From positions 262,447 through 326,446 of the forward strand of contig JAQGDQ010000013.1 of assembly GCA_030141605.1 (NCBI GenBank): a stretch of DNA of 64,000 nt. The letters are read 5' to 3'. The notes beneath the pieces were generated by a model, which made no database searches, had not been told where the DNA came from, and saw nothing but the letters and a program-made list of their open reading frames with translations. The stretch's first letter is position 1, and every line of letters starts with the position of its first letter. Shown in pieces: positions 1 to 12,365 of this stretch. Both the position numbers and the translations under genes were made by a program. The DNA comes from Tubiluchus corallicola. Its lineage: Eukaryota > Priapulida > Priapulimorpha > Priapulimorphida > Tubiluchidae.

Positions 1-1209
1 GTTTCTTATTCACTGATTTGTCATCTTTCGAAAATAAATATTTTGTTTTGAATTATCATTCAACAGCAGGACCTGCTTAATGTTTGTGTCTGTCACAAGA
101 TTGGAATTTGGCTCGTTAGACAGGTTAACCATCTAAGGTGAGATACTGGATCAGCAGAGGCATTTCATCCACGTTAGGATGAGTAAACATCCTTCTTTAA
201 TGACAATAAGTATTGCAGGTAAAGCCTCTCTCAGTACCAGATGACCATCATCCCAAACGATTTACTGGCCAGATTCGGCAACCTGCAGTACCACAGTGCA
301 CGGCAACCACTGAATACTTCGTTGTGGTGCACTGTGACTACCAAACAGGTCAAAGTGGCCTCGTAGTGTAACGATGGTGTTGTAACGTGACTGTAACAAT
401 GGTGTTATCAGACTTTAGATCCTAGGCTACAAAATTACATCCACTATTGTTATAGTTCCTTTGCTAATATAACTGTTATAGTTACAGTTTAGTTTTGAAA
501 ATGTCACCCTTTACAGTTACTTACTAATACTCAGTGAATTTATAGTTCTAGTTTTGAAAATTATACTCTTTACAGTTACTTAACTGATACTCAGCGAACT
601 TAAATAATTGCATGTAAAGACTGACATTTTTAAAACTAGAACTGTAACAGTTATAGTAGCAAAGGAACTGTCCCAATACTGGACGTAATATTGTTGCTTA
701 GGATCTAAAATTGGCGATAACACCGTTGTTACACTTACAGTCTTGTATGTCGATTATGCAGCCAATTGTTCTACAGCCCACTGAGTAATTTGGAATGAAA
801 CTAACAAAGGCGTTCTAGTCACAGACATTTTCAAATTGGCACCTCATTATTATGAATCTATTTACTGCTGCATAGGAATAATCTTGATAACTGTTTGTAC
901 AAAAAATTCTTATTATACATTTTCACCTACACAAAACACGCGCCCATTTTTGTTTACAAAACCGAATTGTCATAAGTCCAATAATACGGTGGATAATGAA
1001 AGAATTTTAAATTCGGTTGATTTAGCAAGAAATAACCAATATGCATTATACACGAATAATGCATGCGATAAATAAAAAGGAATAAATATTATTACTAGTA
1101 CTTATTAAGTCTCAAAAAATGTTTTAACTTTTTGTTGGTACTGTGTACAATATTTACGGTGGAAATTTTTTATTGTGACACTATTTATGTGCTGACACCT
1201 ATTGACGAA
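1..1209. other. 5' flank of ENTR1, no gene seen
   Basis: No convincing coding exon is visible. The stretch holds a small inverted pair (CACAGTGCAC near 292 and GTGCACTGTG near 335) and the fold-back element at 389-742. An open frame at 836-1075 (79 codons) has no recognisable features and I treat it as chance. The ENTR1 promoter should lie in the last few hundred bases, but I see no clear core promoter motif. Confidence 0.5.
389..742. mobile_element. Fold-back (long inverted repeat) element, MITE-like
   Basis: Bases 389-506 and 622-742 are imperfect reverse complements over their whole length. Both arms start GACTGTAA when read inward and share GTTATC, TTTAGATCCTA, AGTTCCTTTGCTA and AATGTCA in the same order. 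The 115-bp loop contains a second copy of the inner part of the left arm (about 478-541 repeated at 541-601). There is no coding capacity. This is typical of a fold-back MITE. I could not find a clear target-site duplication, so the superfamily is unknown. Confidence 0.75.
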
Positions 1210-4200
1210 ATGGCTGGCAAAGAAGACGACAAAAAGGAAAATCCATTCAGTTTTAAAAGTTTCATGGAAAAGTGCGTTGAGAAGAACGGTGAAAGTAAGC
1301 GTGATGCAGCAGGTACAGTATCAGTTACATATTTTTTAACTGATCAGGTTTATATTTCCACTGATTTTTATGCAAGTATAGTTTAAACTAATGTTCTAAG
1401 TGAACGTACTGAATTCTGATGTATGTAATAGTAATACACTAAATATACGTCTTTTATTGTTTACTTGTCCTCAGTTAAATTTTGTAATTACACAGTCTTT
1501 TTTACAGTGTCTTTTTCTGACATCTTCATACTTGTACTGTTTCTAGATAAGTTTATACGTGTAATTAAAGGAAGACAGGATGATTTTTCTTATTGAACGA
1601 ATATTGAAGTACAGTACTACTCTAAGAGATTTAGTGTGTTGTACTAAAACTCAGCAAGTTTTGAGATAAAAATTCAAATTTCAAATTTACCGCTGGACTC
1701 ACGCATGAAGTGTCAAACGTGAGCAGTCCGTCACAAACTAACATATCTGAACTGAGAGATACAACGCCTGTTTTTGTGCAATGCACATCTAACTAGAGAA
1801 TGGCGAAATGCATGCAACAGAGAAGAGTTTGTGGTGCGAACGTGAAATTTGTATTGCATTTGTGTGGTAATAATCCTTTCACGTAAAGCGCTCTTTAAAA
1901 AATAGTATTTTTCTGTTCAATATTTTACATAATAGGTTGTTTTGACCTGCAGTTTAACATTGGGTCCAGTTTTGCTTTAAGATTCTGCTTACGGGACAAA
2001 ATTATCAGACATGGGACATGTCCTATATATAATAAGGACGTCTGGCAACCCTGCACCAAAGAAAGCCTCAATCTGCGGTAAAATTTTTGCAGCAGTGATA
2101 ACTTACAGCAGAAGCAAGATCATGTGCAGTTGAAAAAATTTGATGTTGAAAAAGACTTGCCATTGCGTACAGTATAGATGTACTACATAGCCGTACATTA
2201 CCTGTTCTGCATTTTTGATTTATGGACAGCTATGACCAAGGCAAAATACCCTCCCAAATCACAAATACTTTTTTCAATACGACTTAGTTTGGCTCATCCA
2301 AAAATTTTTCTACATTTGATCTGGTTTGATTCCATTGTAAAGTTAAAGGTTCAGCTGTGGTTCATTCAGTCAGATGTTCATCCCATCACTAGTTTATATT
2401 TGGTTGGGTTTATTGCTCATGCCAACCATACAGTCTGTGACTGGAAAATGAGAAACAAAACTAAAAATGATTTCAACTTTTTATGTCTGAAATAAAACAA
2501 TTAATTTAATTATTAGTCAAATTATTTTGCCGAACCAGCATTCTGTGAAATGAGTGTAGGTGGTACTGACATTTTGTCTTCTATAAAGACGAAAACTTGG
2601 ACTTGTGTTGTGTTGGACCGACAGCTGAAGTGGAAGAGCATGCAATCTGTAATTGTGAGATTGTGGGTTCAAATCCTGATTTTCAGATACTTCCTCTTCT
2701 TTCAAATCAATAAGCTAATTATTGTTTAGTTAGCATGTACGTAAATCATTAGGCTGATTAACGCTGGTTTAGCACAGTTTAAAAATTAAAACTGTAACTG
2801 ATAAAGATTGAACAAGTACCGACTCTCATTCATTCGAAACTAACTATCGAATAGGAATTAAACTTGTGATATAAATTATTTCATGTAAGTCATTATTGAA
2901 AAAACAGTATCTTCCATTTCAATATTTTCTACTTTAAATCATTTTGAGCTGTGGGCCTGATTTTCCTTTGTAAAGATTCATGTTTCTTTGTATTTAGGTA
3001 CGTCAAATGATTCAGCAGATGAAGCACAGGCCGGAAGTTCTGTTAGTGCCACTGAAGCTAAAAGAGAAGAAAATCCATTTTCATTTAAGCAGTTTTTGAG
3101 ACATTCGGATACATTACAGCAGAGGAGTGCTCCTGAAGTGAGCAACAAGATGGGGTTTGGCGGTGCACGTCCAAAACAGAAAATCAGACAGGATTGCAAT
3201 AGCCGTGAACACTTTGTTGGTTTACCACGACAGACTTATACAACTCCTGATATTGCAAATGATTTGCCAGACTTTGTTCAAGATCATTTCCACAATGAAA
3301 GTGCAAGAACTGAAACAGCACACGAGTTGCTGTTGCCCGATTTGGAATCTTCGCTTCCGAACTTAACTCACGGTTGTAACCAAGAACAGAATAAAACCAA
3401 AGCAGTGCCAAATTTACCAGATTTTACCAACTTGGGGACAATGCACCGTGTAGAAAATGATGCAGTGGAAGGCGGTATTCATGAACCCGACTTGGGTCTT
3501 CCCGATTTTCATTTAGCAGAAAAATCACAGGGATTAGATTTAAATCTTCCTGATTTTGCATTGCAATTGAATCCGCCCGAAGTTGTGTCTAATACTGTAA
3601 AGCAAAACTGTGATTACATAACAGACAATGATGGCGGTGTGGCAGAAGAAAATAGTCTGCCGCCTGTAAAAGATGATCATTCTGGTTGTTTACATACTAC
3701 AAGTGACTCCTCTGGATTGCCGCCAAAGAGTTTGCCAGATTTTCTTTCTGATGGGCCAATGTTGTCCAACAATACAGGTGTTTCAAGTGATTTGCCATCA
3801 CCTGAAAATTTACCAGGTGCAGAGGTGGAGCAGGTATTCCCTTCTTTTGTGTCTCTTTGAGATAAGCTCGTGTTTGTCTTTTTTTGGATAAGCAAAAAGT
3901 GTAACAGTGTAGCAAAGTCTCTCGGGTAATGCTCTGTGAATATCCTCAGCTTTAGGGAGAGCTGAAAGCTTATATAGATAAAAATTTTGCTAAAATTATT
4001 TTCGAAGCCAATGTCAGTATCATCGTGTATTGACTTGTACTTCCTACAGCATAAAAACATTCGACATTTGTATTTGCTGTCATTTGTATTTGAGATACAC
4101 CTTTCTTATACCTGTGCAGTATTTACGTTTTTTGCACCTTTTGTTGACTTAAAGTCAAACTAAGCCTTTATTATAATATAAGCATTTACAGTGTAAAATG

Positions 4201-7200
4201 TTACGGTGAATAAGAATATTGAATTTATTTTACTAGAAGCGTACTGTAAAACTTGCTATGATTCATTTGATTTTTTGTTGCTTCATTACTCGGCTTCAAA
4301 AATTTCAATAACCGCCATTTTTTCGGTGCGTAAGAGAAATGACGTAATCTGTGCACTAAAAAGGGCATATTTTTTACTCATGAATACAGTATGAACCACT
4401 CAAATTGTGGTTCATTTTTGTGAAATACTGTGAACCGAAATTCACCCACGTCTGTGAAAGCATGACATTGAGGTAGTGATACAATACACAAGGCTTTTGT
4501 TGCACTCATTATGGAAGGCAGATTGGTGCTTCTGGTACAGAGTAATTGTTTGGTGATAAATTGATAATTATAATAATCAATTTTCTAATACACTTGAAAT
4601 TTTAGTAAGCCTTATGTTACATTATAAATTATTCATAACTGGCCCACTGAGCAGCGATTCCTCTTCCCGTAATGCAGTATCACATTACTGTATGTGTTGA
4701 GGTAGTATCAATCAGTTAGTATCACCACACAGATTTAATGCCGCACAGATAGAATAATTAGAGTTTGATTGAGCAGGAAGGCGGCACTGAAACGAAAATA
4801 GCGTCATACCACAGGAGTAATAATTTTACTATTTTCCTTTTTTCAGTAAAAAGTAACTGTACATTCTTTGTGTAATCTTAATGTTTTAAAAAAGCTCAAT
4901 GTCTGTTGGGCTGTGTAAGCCTTTAAGAGCTTTGCATTGTGTTAGGAAGTGGAGGTTTCTAAGCAACCCAATTTGCTTACACTAGGTCTTTTCTCTTAAT
5001 GCCGTATAAATGATGAATAGGGGTTCATCAGGCATTTTAATTATTGAATAGCTTTTTATACAAGTACCTATTATAGAATGATGACCAAAATTCTATTCAG
5101 GGTTAAAACAAAACAAGTTTTTGTTAGCAGAACATGTTTCATGCATTAAGTAGAACTAGGTATTATCCTTGTTCTATCCTTGTTTCTTTTTTGTAGGTTG
5201 AGTAATTTTCGAGTTCTTTTTGTTTTTCAGTTGAGGAATGCAAATGAACATTTAAGAAATGAATTAAGAAGAGCGGAGCAGAATAGAAGGTGAGTTTTTT
5301 GAAGATGCCCTTTAAAGGTTGATACATAATGCAGTTTTATGTTTAAAAAAGTCAGAACCTGAATGAGTGTCAGAAAATGTAAATTAAAATATATAGTAAA
5401 TGTGTCAACAAAAGCCAGAAAAAGTTAAATGACTAATTCTCGGGCACTATACATGATGGAGAGTGTGGAATACAAACAGTTTTTGTGCTTGTTAAATGGC
5501 AGCCTATATGATGAAGTTCTTGTCTGAGGTTTCCTAATGATACGTCTTACAATTGCTTAATGGCATGTTACAGTTACAGCGGAAAAAATGTGTTTTCTAC
5601 TATACTCCATCGCTCGTCACTTGTTGGGAATTAATTATAAAAAATGAAAAAACTGATTATTGTTTTGTAGTAAAAATTCATTTGGTTTGTGTAATACATC
5701 TATTAACTTTTTCTAGCCTTATGGCCATCGCTGCTGCTGGTAACCTACTTGATGTATTCAATGCTTTTTATTTATAGAATTCAGGTGGTTGAACTAAAGA
5801 GTCAGTTAGAAGCCCTGAAGAAAAAAGAAGCTGAGGAAACAAGTGCACTCGAAGCCATGGTGCAGAAAGTAGAAGCGAATTTACAACTGACTACAGTATG
5901 TTTGTTTTTTGTTTAACTAGTACTGGCATCTTCAATGATCTGTGTTGTACCATATAGTGAGTGCTGCTTTGGTTTCTACAATCAAAATAGAAACTTAGTA
6001 AAAATTGTAGTACACTTTTTACCTGTGTGGTAGCCATGATAGATGTTTTGAGTAGCACGTCATTAAATACCCTGACACTAACCAGATATTTAGAGGGGCA
6101 TACTGCAGATTTTTTTTTTGCAAAAATGTAAGTATTATCATCAGTTTGTAGCACTAAAAAAAGGGTTTCATAATTTACCATTTAAATAATTTTGGGAAAA
6201 CCAACACAGTTTATTAATAATTATTAGTGCTCAAGATTTCCAAATGTCTAGTGGAGAAATTGGGTTAATCAGTTAGGGAATCCAGCATGGATTGTTATCG
6301 ATACACAGCATTTACAATCGGTGCTTAATTGTGAATAAAATACAACATGTCATAATCATGGTGGAGAGAGGAAAAGGATGGCAAAGAGAAAGACTGGTCA
6401 GAAAAGGTAACATGTTAGAGTGAATGAGCAAGAAGGACAGAGGTAGAGATGAGAAATATAGTGAGAGAGAGGAGGAAAAGAAGAAAAAGAGGGAGAGAGA
6501 TATGGGGAGGGGCAATTACAGCAGGAATAATTGGACAATATTGGATGCCACAACAGTATAAAGTACTGTATTTCCCACATGTTTTTGTTTCAAAGTGATT
6601 TTCGGATCTTAAATCATGACTTGTTAGAGAAAGACTTACTTGTTGCAGGAAAGAGCCATAAAAGCTGAAGAAACAGTAAAAAGATTAAAAGAAGAAGTCA
6701 AGTCATTACACGTAAGTTTTTTGCTAAAAATAAATGTTATTGTATTAGCTTTGGCTACTAAAAATAAATGTTATTGTATTAGTTTTAGCTTTAAAAAGTA
6801 CTTTATGTGACGTGAAGCACGGTATGAAATGTTGGATGTTTGTTGTTCCTTAGCTGATAGTAAGTAATTGCTCATTATTACAAAGCTAGGTTGGCATTGG
6901 GGCTGAGTAAGGAGAATTCAAGATCTTTACCTGCTTCATAATTTCGTGAAGGTATTGAAGTGCCAGCCTGTCCTTAGCCCTGAAATGGGTCTTTTGCATA
7001 GAGATTACTTTACAGTGACTCGATTCTGTTTACCGAAATCTTCAAAATGACCCAAAAAAGTCTTCAAAATATAAGATGCTCGCCATTTTTTGTTTTCTCA
7101 ACAACTTCATACTGTGCTTGTCTAATTAATTTAAATTTATTTGCTTTTTCAGTCCAGCAAAATTCCCTACATGGGTAAAGAATTATAACATTTTAATTCG

Positions 7201-8865
7201 TTTTGAGATGAAACTTTCCAACACATTTACAGAATGTTTATAATCTCACATTTCAGATGCAGGTGTCACACCTCATGGAGGAAAACGAGATGCTCAAGTC
7301 AGGGGAAACGGATGCTGGTTTACGCAACATGCGACAAACAACAAGACTTGCCTCTGAACAACTTGCTGCAGCTGCAAATAGTGCAGAGTCACAACTCAAG
7401 TATGCTTTTATAGGCACTTAAACACTTATTGATGACTGCAGTGACTATTTTCCAAGTTACTCTACTTCATTAAAATTTAGGGTTTTTGAGCCAGAGAAGT
7501 AACCGTAGTGCTAATTATAAAGTTGTTTTATCCACACAAATCGCAATTCGTTAATTCGTACATGATTGACACATGATTCAATTATGATGGAAAGAAACTA
7601 ATGTGAAAAGTTGGAACTGATTCTGGATTTGAACCATTGACCTTTGAATTCTTATTCCATTAGAGCACACAGTTCTTTCTGTTCAAGGCAGGAACTCAAT
7701 CAATCCTAATTGTCCAATTCATCTGCCATTTTGTGCACCTCTAAGTAAATTACTAATTAAAAATGGATTTATTTTTTTATCACGTAGGAGTTTGAAAATG
7801 TTATACATAACCATAAGTGCAAAATTTTTAATTAATGATAGAACAATTCTACAATTTACGGAATTTTAGACACATATTTAGCCAGAAAATTTGAACGAGA
7901 GACCTTTTTTCAAGCTCAGTTTACTGGCTTATTGAGCTGTAGGTTGAATAAATCAACTCTTGTGAGTGCTTGAATGATTTATGAGTTAGGACTGATAAAA
8001 AACTTGTCTTGGTCACAAGGGACTGAGCAGTCATCAGGCATGTAAATCAAAGGTCCGTAGGTCAAGTCCAGGCTTAATTTCAATTTATTTATCCTTCTTT
8101 TGGCCATAAGGTTACAAAGTTGATTTATTTTGCACCAGCATCGCATTATGTTTACAAGCTTGGCTTCTGGAAAATACAGTTGCACAATAAAACATTGTTA
8201 TCCAACAATTTTTCCCTTAGCTTTCTTTTCGGCTAAGATTCTTAGTTTCAGTTTGTTATTTTACACCCCCCCACACCAAAACTGCTAAATTATTTTAAGT
8301 TTGTTTACCAGTGTTTGAGTCAACAATTGTAGGAATTACAGAGTTGCTAAGATTAGAAAAGATTAGAGTTGGTACAAATTGTAAGCTCTAATTTTTAAAA
8401 TAGCATATCAAACTGAAGGGTACTTTGGGACGCTTTATATCTCGACCATCGCTTATGAAGTTATGCTAAGTTGTCATTCGATCACCCGAACCAAGATGCA
8501 TTTGTAAACTCTTTACGTTGCTCTTTAAGGTTGCATGTATGTAATGTTGTTTAGACAAGTTATGTTTAACTCAGAAAGTAAAATCAGTTCCTCGAACACT
8601 AATCGGTATTCTCCGCATTTTATTAATTAAGGTGCTAGCATTATTTCAGTGCTGCTTTGTTATATTTCTATTTACAAATTTTTACGGTTTTGAAAAGAGA
8701 GCTACTATATAACTGAGTTTAAGTTTGCTTGTTTATCACATTATTTTTATTTATTATAGGCAACTGATGGCAGGCGTAGACTCACTACGGTTATTATCAA
8801 ACATGTTAGCAAATGCGGACAAAATATCAGAGCCGCCTCAAAAAGACACTGCAAGTAATTTCTAG
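1210..8865 (+). CDS. ENTR1: Endosome-associated trafficking regulator 1 homologue (ENTR1/SDCCAG3), 7 coding exons, 475 aa
   Basis: Exons: 1210-1312, 2998-3833, 5231-5289, 5778-5895, 6649-6711, 7257-7399, 8760-8865. Phases agree across all GT-AG junctions and give 475 codons plus TAG. The vertebrate protein (435 aa in human) is an endosomal and centrosomal coiled-coil protein that binds retromer VPS35, PTPN13 and GIT1. Visible evidence: the conserved ENPFSF box occurs at residues 10-15 and again at 59-64. Residues 35-313 are low complexity with repeated LPDF motifs (124, 174, 202, 218, 280). Exons 3-7 form the C-terminal coiled coil, ending with the family signature around NSAESQLKQLMAGVDSLRLL. 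The frame is open upstream to 1132, but the M at 1210 is the best start. The 3' end is convergent with MARCHF6. Orthology rests on remembered sequence but is strong in the coiled coil. Confidence 0.88.
2619..2680 (+). repeat. tRNA-derived SINE head
   Basis: A box-like CAGCTGAAGTGGAAGAGC (about 2622-2639) is followed at normal tRNA spacing by a perfect B box GGTTCAAATCC (2666-2676). The segment does not fold into a clean tRNA with an acceptor stem, so a SINE head is more likely than a tRNA gene. It lies in ENTR1 intron 1. Confidence 0.5.
6360..6515. repeat. Purine-rich (GA/GAAA) low-complexity tract
   Basis: One strand is almost all purine, with runs of GAGAGA and GAAAAAG, within ENTR1 intron 4. 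The minus-strand serine/leucine-rich open frames here come from the base bias and are not genes. Confidence 0.7.
6724..6783. repeat. Short direct tandem duplication
   Basis: The 20-mer AAAAATAAATGTTATTGTAT occurs twice about 32 bases apart at the beginning of ENTR1 intron 5, each copy followed by TAG and a T-rich stretch. It is a recent small duplication with no evident function. Confidence 0.7.
7620..7700 (-). repeat. tRNA-derived SINE head, minus strand
   Basis: Read on the minus strand, an A-box-like TGTGCTCTAATGG is followed by a perfect B box GGTTCAAATCC (plus-strand GGATTTGAACC near 7624-7634). The acceptor stem is not paired. It lies in ENTR1 intron 6, antisense to the gene. Confidence 0.45.
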
Positions 8866-10571
8866 TGGGAACATGTACGGTGACTTGATAATTCTTTTGT
8901 GCACCAAGATTGATGCTAGCCACCCAAGATGTTTCTAAATTCTGGCTACGATAATGAGCATTAAATTCTGGCATTGTTGCATTGGTTGCAGAATGTTTAC
9001 AAACATTGTTGATAATGTTTTTTCTGGAGGGTGACATTAATTAGACGAGAAGGATGAGAAGCAACAGCAATGCTTCACAGCTGTTATTCCGTGCAGTTTC
9101 ACTGAGTGTGGTGCTTTTAAAAAGATTTAATGGATTTGATTCTATTGAACTTGGTGTAGAATTTTATTCTCATCTTGTAACATGTGTTAAATTTAATTTA
9201 TTCTAAGTACCAAATACTGTCGTGTCTTAACTCGACTCTTAAGATATACAGTTATAGACTAGTCTCACAGTTTTTTTAGAAGGGTGTATTTTTTGCTGAT
9301 AACTTACCTCAATTTTTTTTTGTTGACTTTTGTCAGTGACTCAACACCCGGTTACTCTACTAAAGTGCATGGCAGTCAGAATAGACTATACAATGTCCAT
9401 TGGGGCATAATCTGCAGCATGGCTGAAACTGTTTTTCACCAATAACCATGATGTGAGATTGGAAGGCAGTCATTTGATGTGTTTTTTTAGAATATACAAG
9501 ACACAATGTCACAATTTCTTTTTAGGAAAAATATTTATTAGCAGTTGACTTGCTTTAACAGTTTTTTGTTGATAGTAATAATTAACATCAGAATATTATA
9601 AAACATAAACAGTCCACAGACTCAGTATTTGTTACAGCTTAATCTACAATGCAGCTGTGCCTATTTTTCATAACGAAATAGATGTGAAGTTAGAAAGAAT
9701 TTAATATTTTTAACTCCATTTTAAATCTTCATTTGCGTGTACAAATTGTACTACTAGTACATCATTATATACTATCAACTTAAAGAAGGTAAGATATACA
9801 GGACGAGTAAATTAGTAAAAAAATTTCACTAAGTTTAACAGTATTAACTTTATCAAGTCTTTCCTGGGTATCTAAATTAAGCTCAGATATTTTATGGCAA
9901 TGATTATAATTATGTAGATGGCCTTAGCAAATTGACTGTACCATGTACTGTATTAACTTCTTTGTTTAACATCCCAATTTTGTAATGTGAAGAGCAAGGC
10001 TGAAAAAGAAAGGTGTTAAACTGAATCTTTTTTCTGCATAATAAATCAAAATTTGCTACATTTGTGTTCATTCTTAAAATTTAAGTGTTTAGCAAGGCAT
10101 GATTATTTCCATAAGAAAATGTAGCTCCGCTTGAAAATGTATTGAATTAACAAGGGATAACTTGGTTTCTGTGGGTTTTGATCTCGGCAGAGCCGTGTTC
10201 GCAGCAGTTGTTGTACAACAAAGTGCATAGTACAGTACATGTAAGTTGATACAGCAGTTCTACTAATGATTAGTGTAATTACTGCATTTTTGCAAAGTAG
10301 AACTTACTGTGATATGCATCTGACTTTGCCGACTTTTCACTATTTTATTCACAGGTTTTCCTTAGTCTGAGATGTATTAACTTCAATATTCAAACTTATT
10401 TATTTATGCGAAATTCAGAAATGTTTACAACTGATAGTATTGTAATTTATGAATGTGTATAGTTATTAATCTTTTGTTGTTGTTAGCATTGTATATACAT
10501 GTGTATAGGACATATGATTAAAACTTTTTGTAAAAAGACAAAACCACAGTGATTGTGGTGAAAGCTCGATA

Positions 10572-10588
10572 TTTATTTACAAAATAAA
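10572..10588. terminator. Back-to-back poly(A) signals on both strands
   Basis: TTTATT (AATAAA on -) at 10572-10577 and AATAAA on + at 10583-10588 are separated by five bases. They could serve as distal cleavage signals for the convergent ENTR1 and MARCHF6 transcripts, but nearer candidate signals exist for both genes. Confidence 0.35.
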
Positions 10589-12060
10589 AGTAATCAAGTA
10601 CAAAGTACACAAAAAATATTGTTACATATGTACATTTATATTTCTTATATTGAATTTATTCCTAACAATTATATATCTTTATAAACACTTAATTACTTAT
10701 CAATGACAATTAATGAACACAACATGAACATACATTTAAAGGTTTGGTAAAGTTCATTTTGTCAGCACCGTTTTTCTTTCATTAGCTTCTCTGAATAAAA
10801 CTGTGTGGTATTTGATGGTGAAGAGCCATTGGCAAAAAACTATAAGAAACGTTCGACGGTCATCCAGATTTTCATATTACTATTGTTAATACAGTACGTT
10901 CAGATTTACTTTTGAAATTGGCCGAGTTTTACATTGGGCTGACTGGTAATTTCCAGAGAGAAACAAGTCCAGTAGTGAGCATTCAGTTGTGGAGAATGCA
11001 TGCAATCAGCCAGATGCTTAAGTGGGCAGACAGAAAATTTTCTGGTGCTTGAGGGTATTTCAGAGGTCCAAAGTGTGAGACACTTTTGCTTTTTTATAGA
11101 AAACGTACACACTGCAACACTTGACTAGTAAGGCCTACGCATCAAGTTGCTGATTATAGCAGAACGTGGCTAAGATAGACGCTGTTACAGACGTGTATTA
11201 GACATCACAATCACGATACATGGATGTACGGCATGAGTTGCCCGTACAGATTTTCATAAAGACCATTTGATTCATCCACGAAGCATTAGACTTAACTACT
11301 GGTCTTGGACTGATCTTCCAAACTAGTAATAGCATAAACATGACAGCTTTTCTTAGCTAATGGTTTCCCTTACTTTAAGGAATAAGCAAATTCTAGTCAT
11401 AAGATAACAAAGAGATACTGATCTAAATACCAGAAATAGTAACATACTGTAATTTAGTCTCGGAAGAACTATTTAAAAACTGACTCTAAACTACATTCAC
11501 ATTTATAAATGAAGTCACATGTTGCCTAATGTTACCCGTTTATTATCTATATTGTTATTACAGACTATGTGAATTTATATTAATAAATGGAACGCACTCG
11601 ACAAGATACATTTGAAAAGACTGATTGTTTTTAAATAAATTTAGTAAGTCACCACATAATGGACTAGGCTTCCGTCTCACTAAAAAACTAAAATTGCAAA
11701 ATTTCACCTTAATGTAGCACAGATACATTCAAAATAGAATTCACCAAAGAATGACTCGCAAGCTGTAGTCTACAAACGCTACACTTAAAAATTAGGAATG
11801 CATTGTTGCATTAGTATTTTTGTCATAAAAAATCCAACTGTGTAGTAGTAGTAATTATGAAAATTTGTTGATATAGCATCAAAAGTGTTAGCAAATCTAC
11901 CCAAAATGACTCGAAATGCACAAACATCAACAAAGTAATGTCTTAGTTATGCTGTCACCTGACAGTCATATTTTCGATAACACTAGAAATTCGTAACTTT
12001 TGTAAAACCTGCTTTTTGCTTTAAGCTGTTCTGTGCTGGTCCTAATGCCCAAAATAAACT

Positions 12061-12193
12061 CTTAATGAGATGGGAAGAAAGCAAATCGTTTGATATATTA
12101 AACTTGTGGTGCTAAAGCGACAAGGAAAATTGCAACGCATGTGTTGTGGAATATATTAGACGATAAGATTTGGTTGCTTTTTGTCTCATTAAG
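12061..12193. mobile_element. Hairpin MITE with terminal inverted repeats, copy 1
   Basis: The ends CTTAATGAGA (12061) and TCTCATTAAG (12184-12193) are perfect inverse complements. The inverted similarity extends inward, with GCAAATC and ATATATTA on the left mirrored by TAATATAT-like and GATTTGG on the right. There is no coding capacity. A diverged relative follows at 12258-12365. Confidence 0.65.
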
Positions 12194-12257
12194 GGTTTTC
12201 TCATTTACTTCGTACATTAATTAGAAAATAATACGTTAAACAATATCACGATAAACT

Positions 12258-12365
12258 GAAGTAAATTATTTGGTATATTAAACTCATGGTGATAATAAGG
12301 TCATTAAATTTTTGCCACACATGGTTTGTACAACATATCAAATGATTTGCTTTGGTTTCTCTAAT
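12258..12365. mobile_element. Hairpin MITE, diverged copy 2
   Basis: The order of blocks resembles the element at 12061-12193: GGTATATTAAAC, GGTGATAA, CACATG, then AAATGATTTGCTTTGG. The two sides are partly reverse complementary. The ends are too decayed to place exactly. Confidence 0.45.

Larger units (their letters stand above)
1313..8759 (+). other. ENTR1 introns (non-coding content)
   Basis: Intron 1 (1313-2997) holds a possible transposon end near 1990-2056 containing the palindrome GGACATGTCC, plus a tRNA-like SINE head at 2619-2680. Intron 2 (3834-5230) shows nothing I recognise. Intron 4 (5896-6648) has a purine-rich (GA) tract at about 6360-6515. Intron 5 (6712-7256) starts with a short tandem duplication. 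Intron 6 (7400-8759) has a minus-strand tRNA-like SINE head near 7620-7700. Open frames inside these introns, such as 2178-2495, lack any family signature. Confidence 0.5.

Noticed and set aside
2178-2495. 105-codon open frame in ENTR1 intron 1
   Set aside because: No family resemblance, no splice context that joins ENTR1 phases, composition as expected for AT-rich non-coding DNA.
2622-2676. Possible functional tRNA gene
   Set aside because: A and B boxes are present but no acceptor stem can be formed; better explained as a SINE head. The same holds near 7630 and 32990.
3677-4060. 127-codon antisense frame over ENTR1 exon 2
   Set aside because: It is the shadow of a real exon on the other strand; no independent signal.
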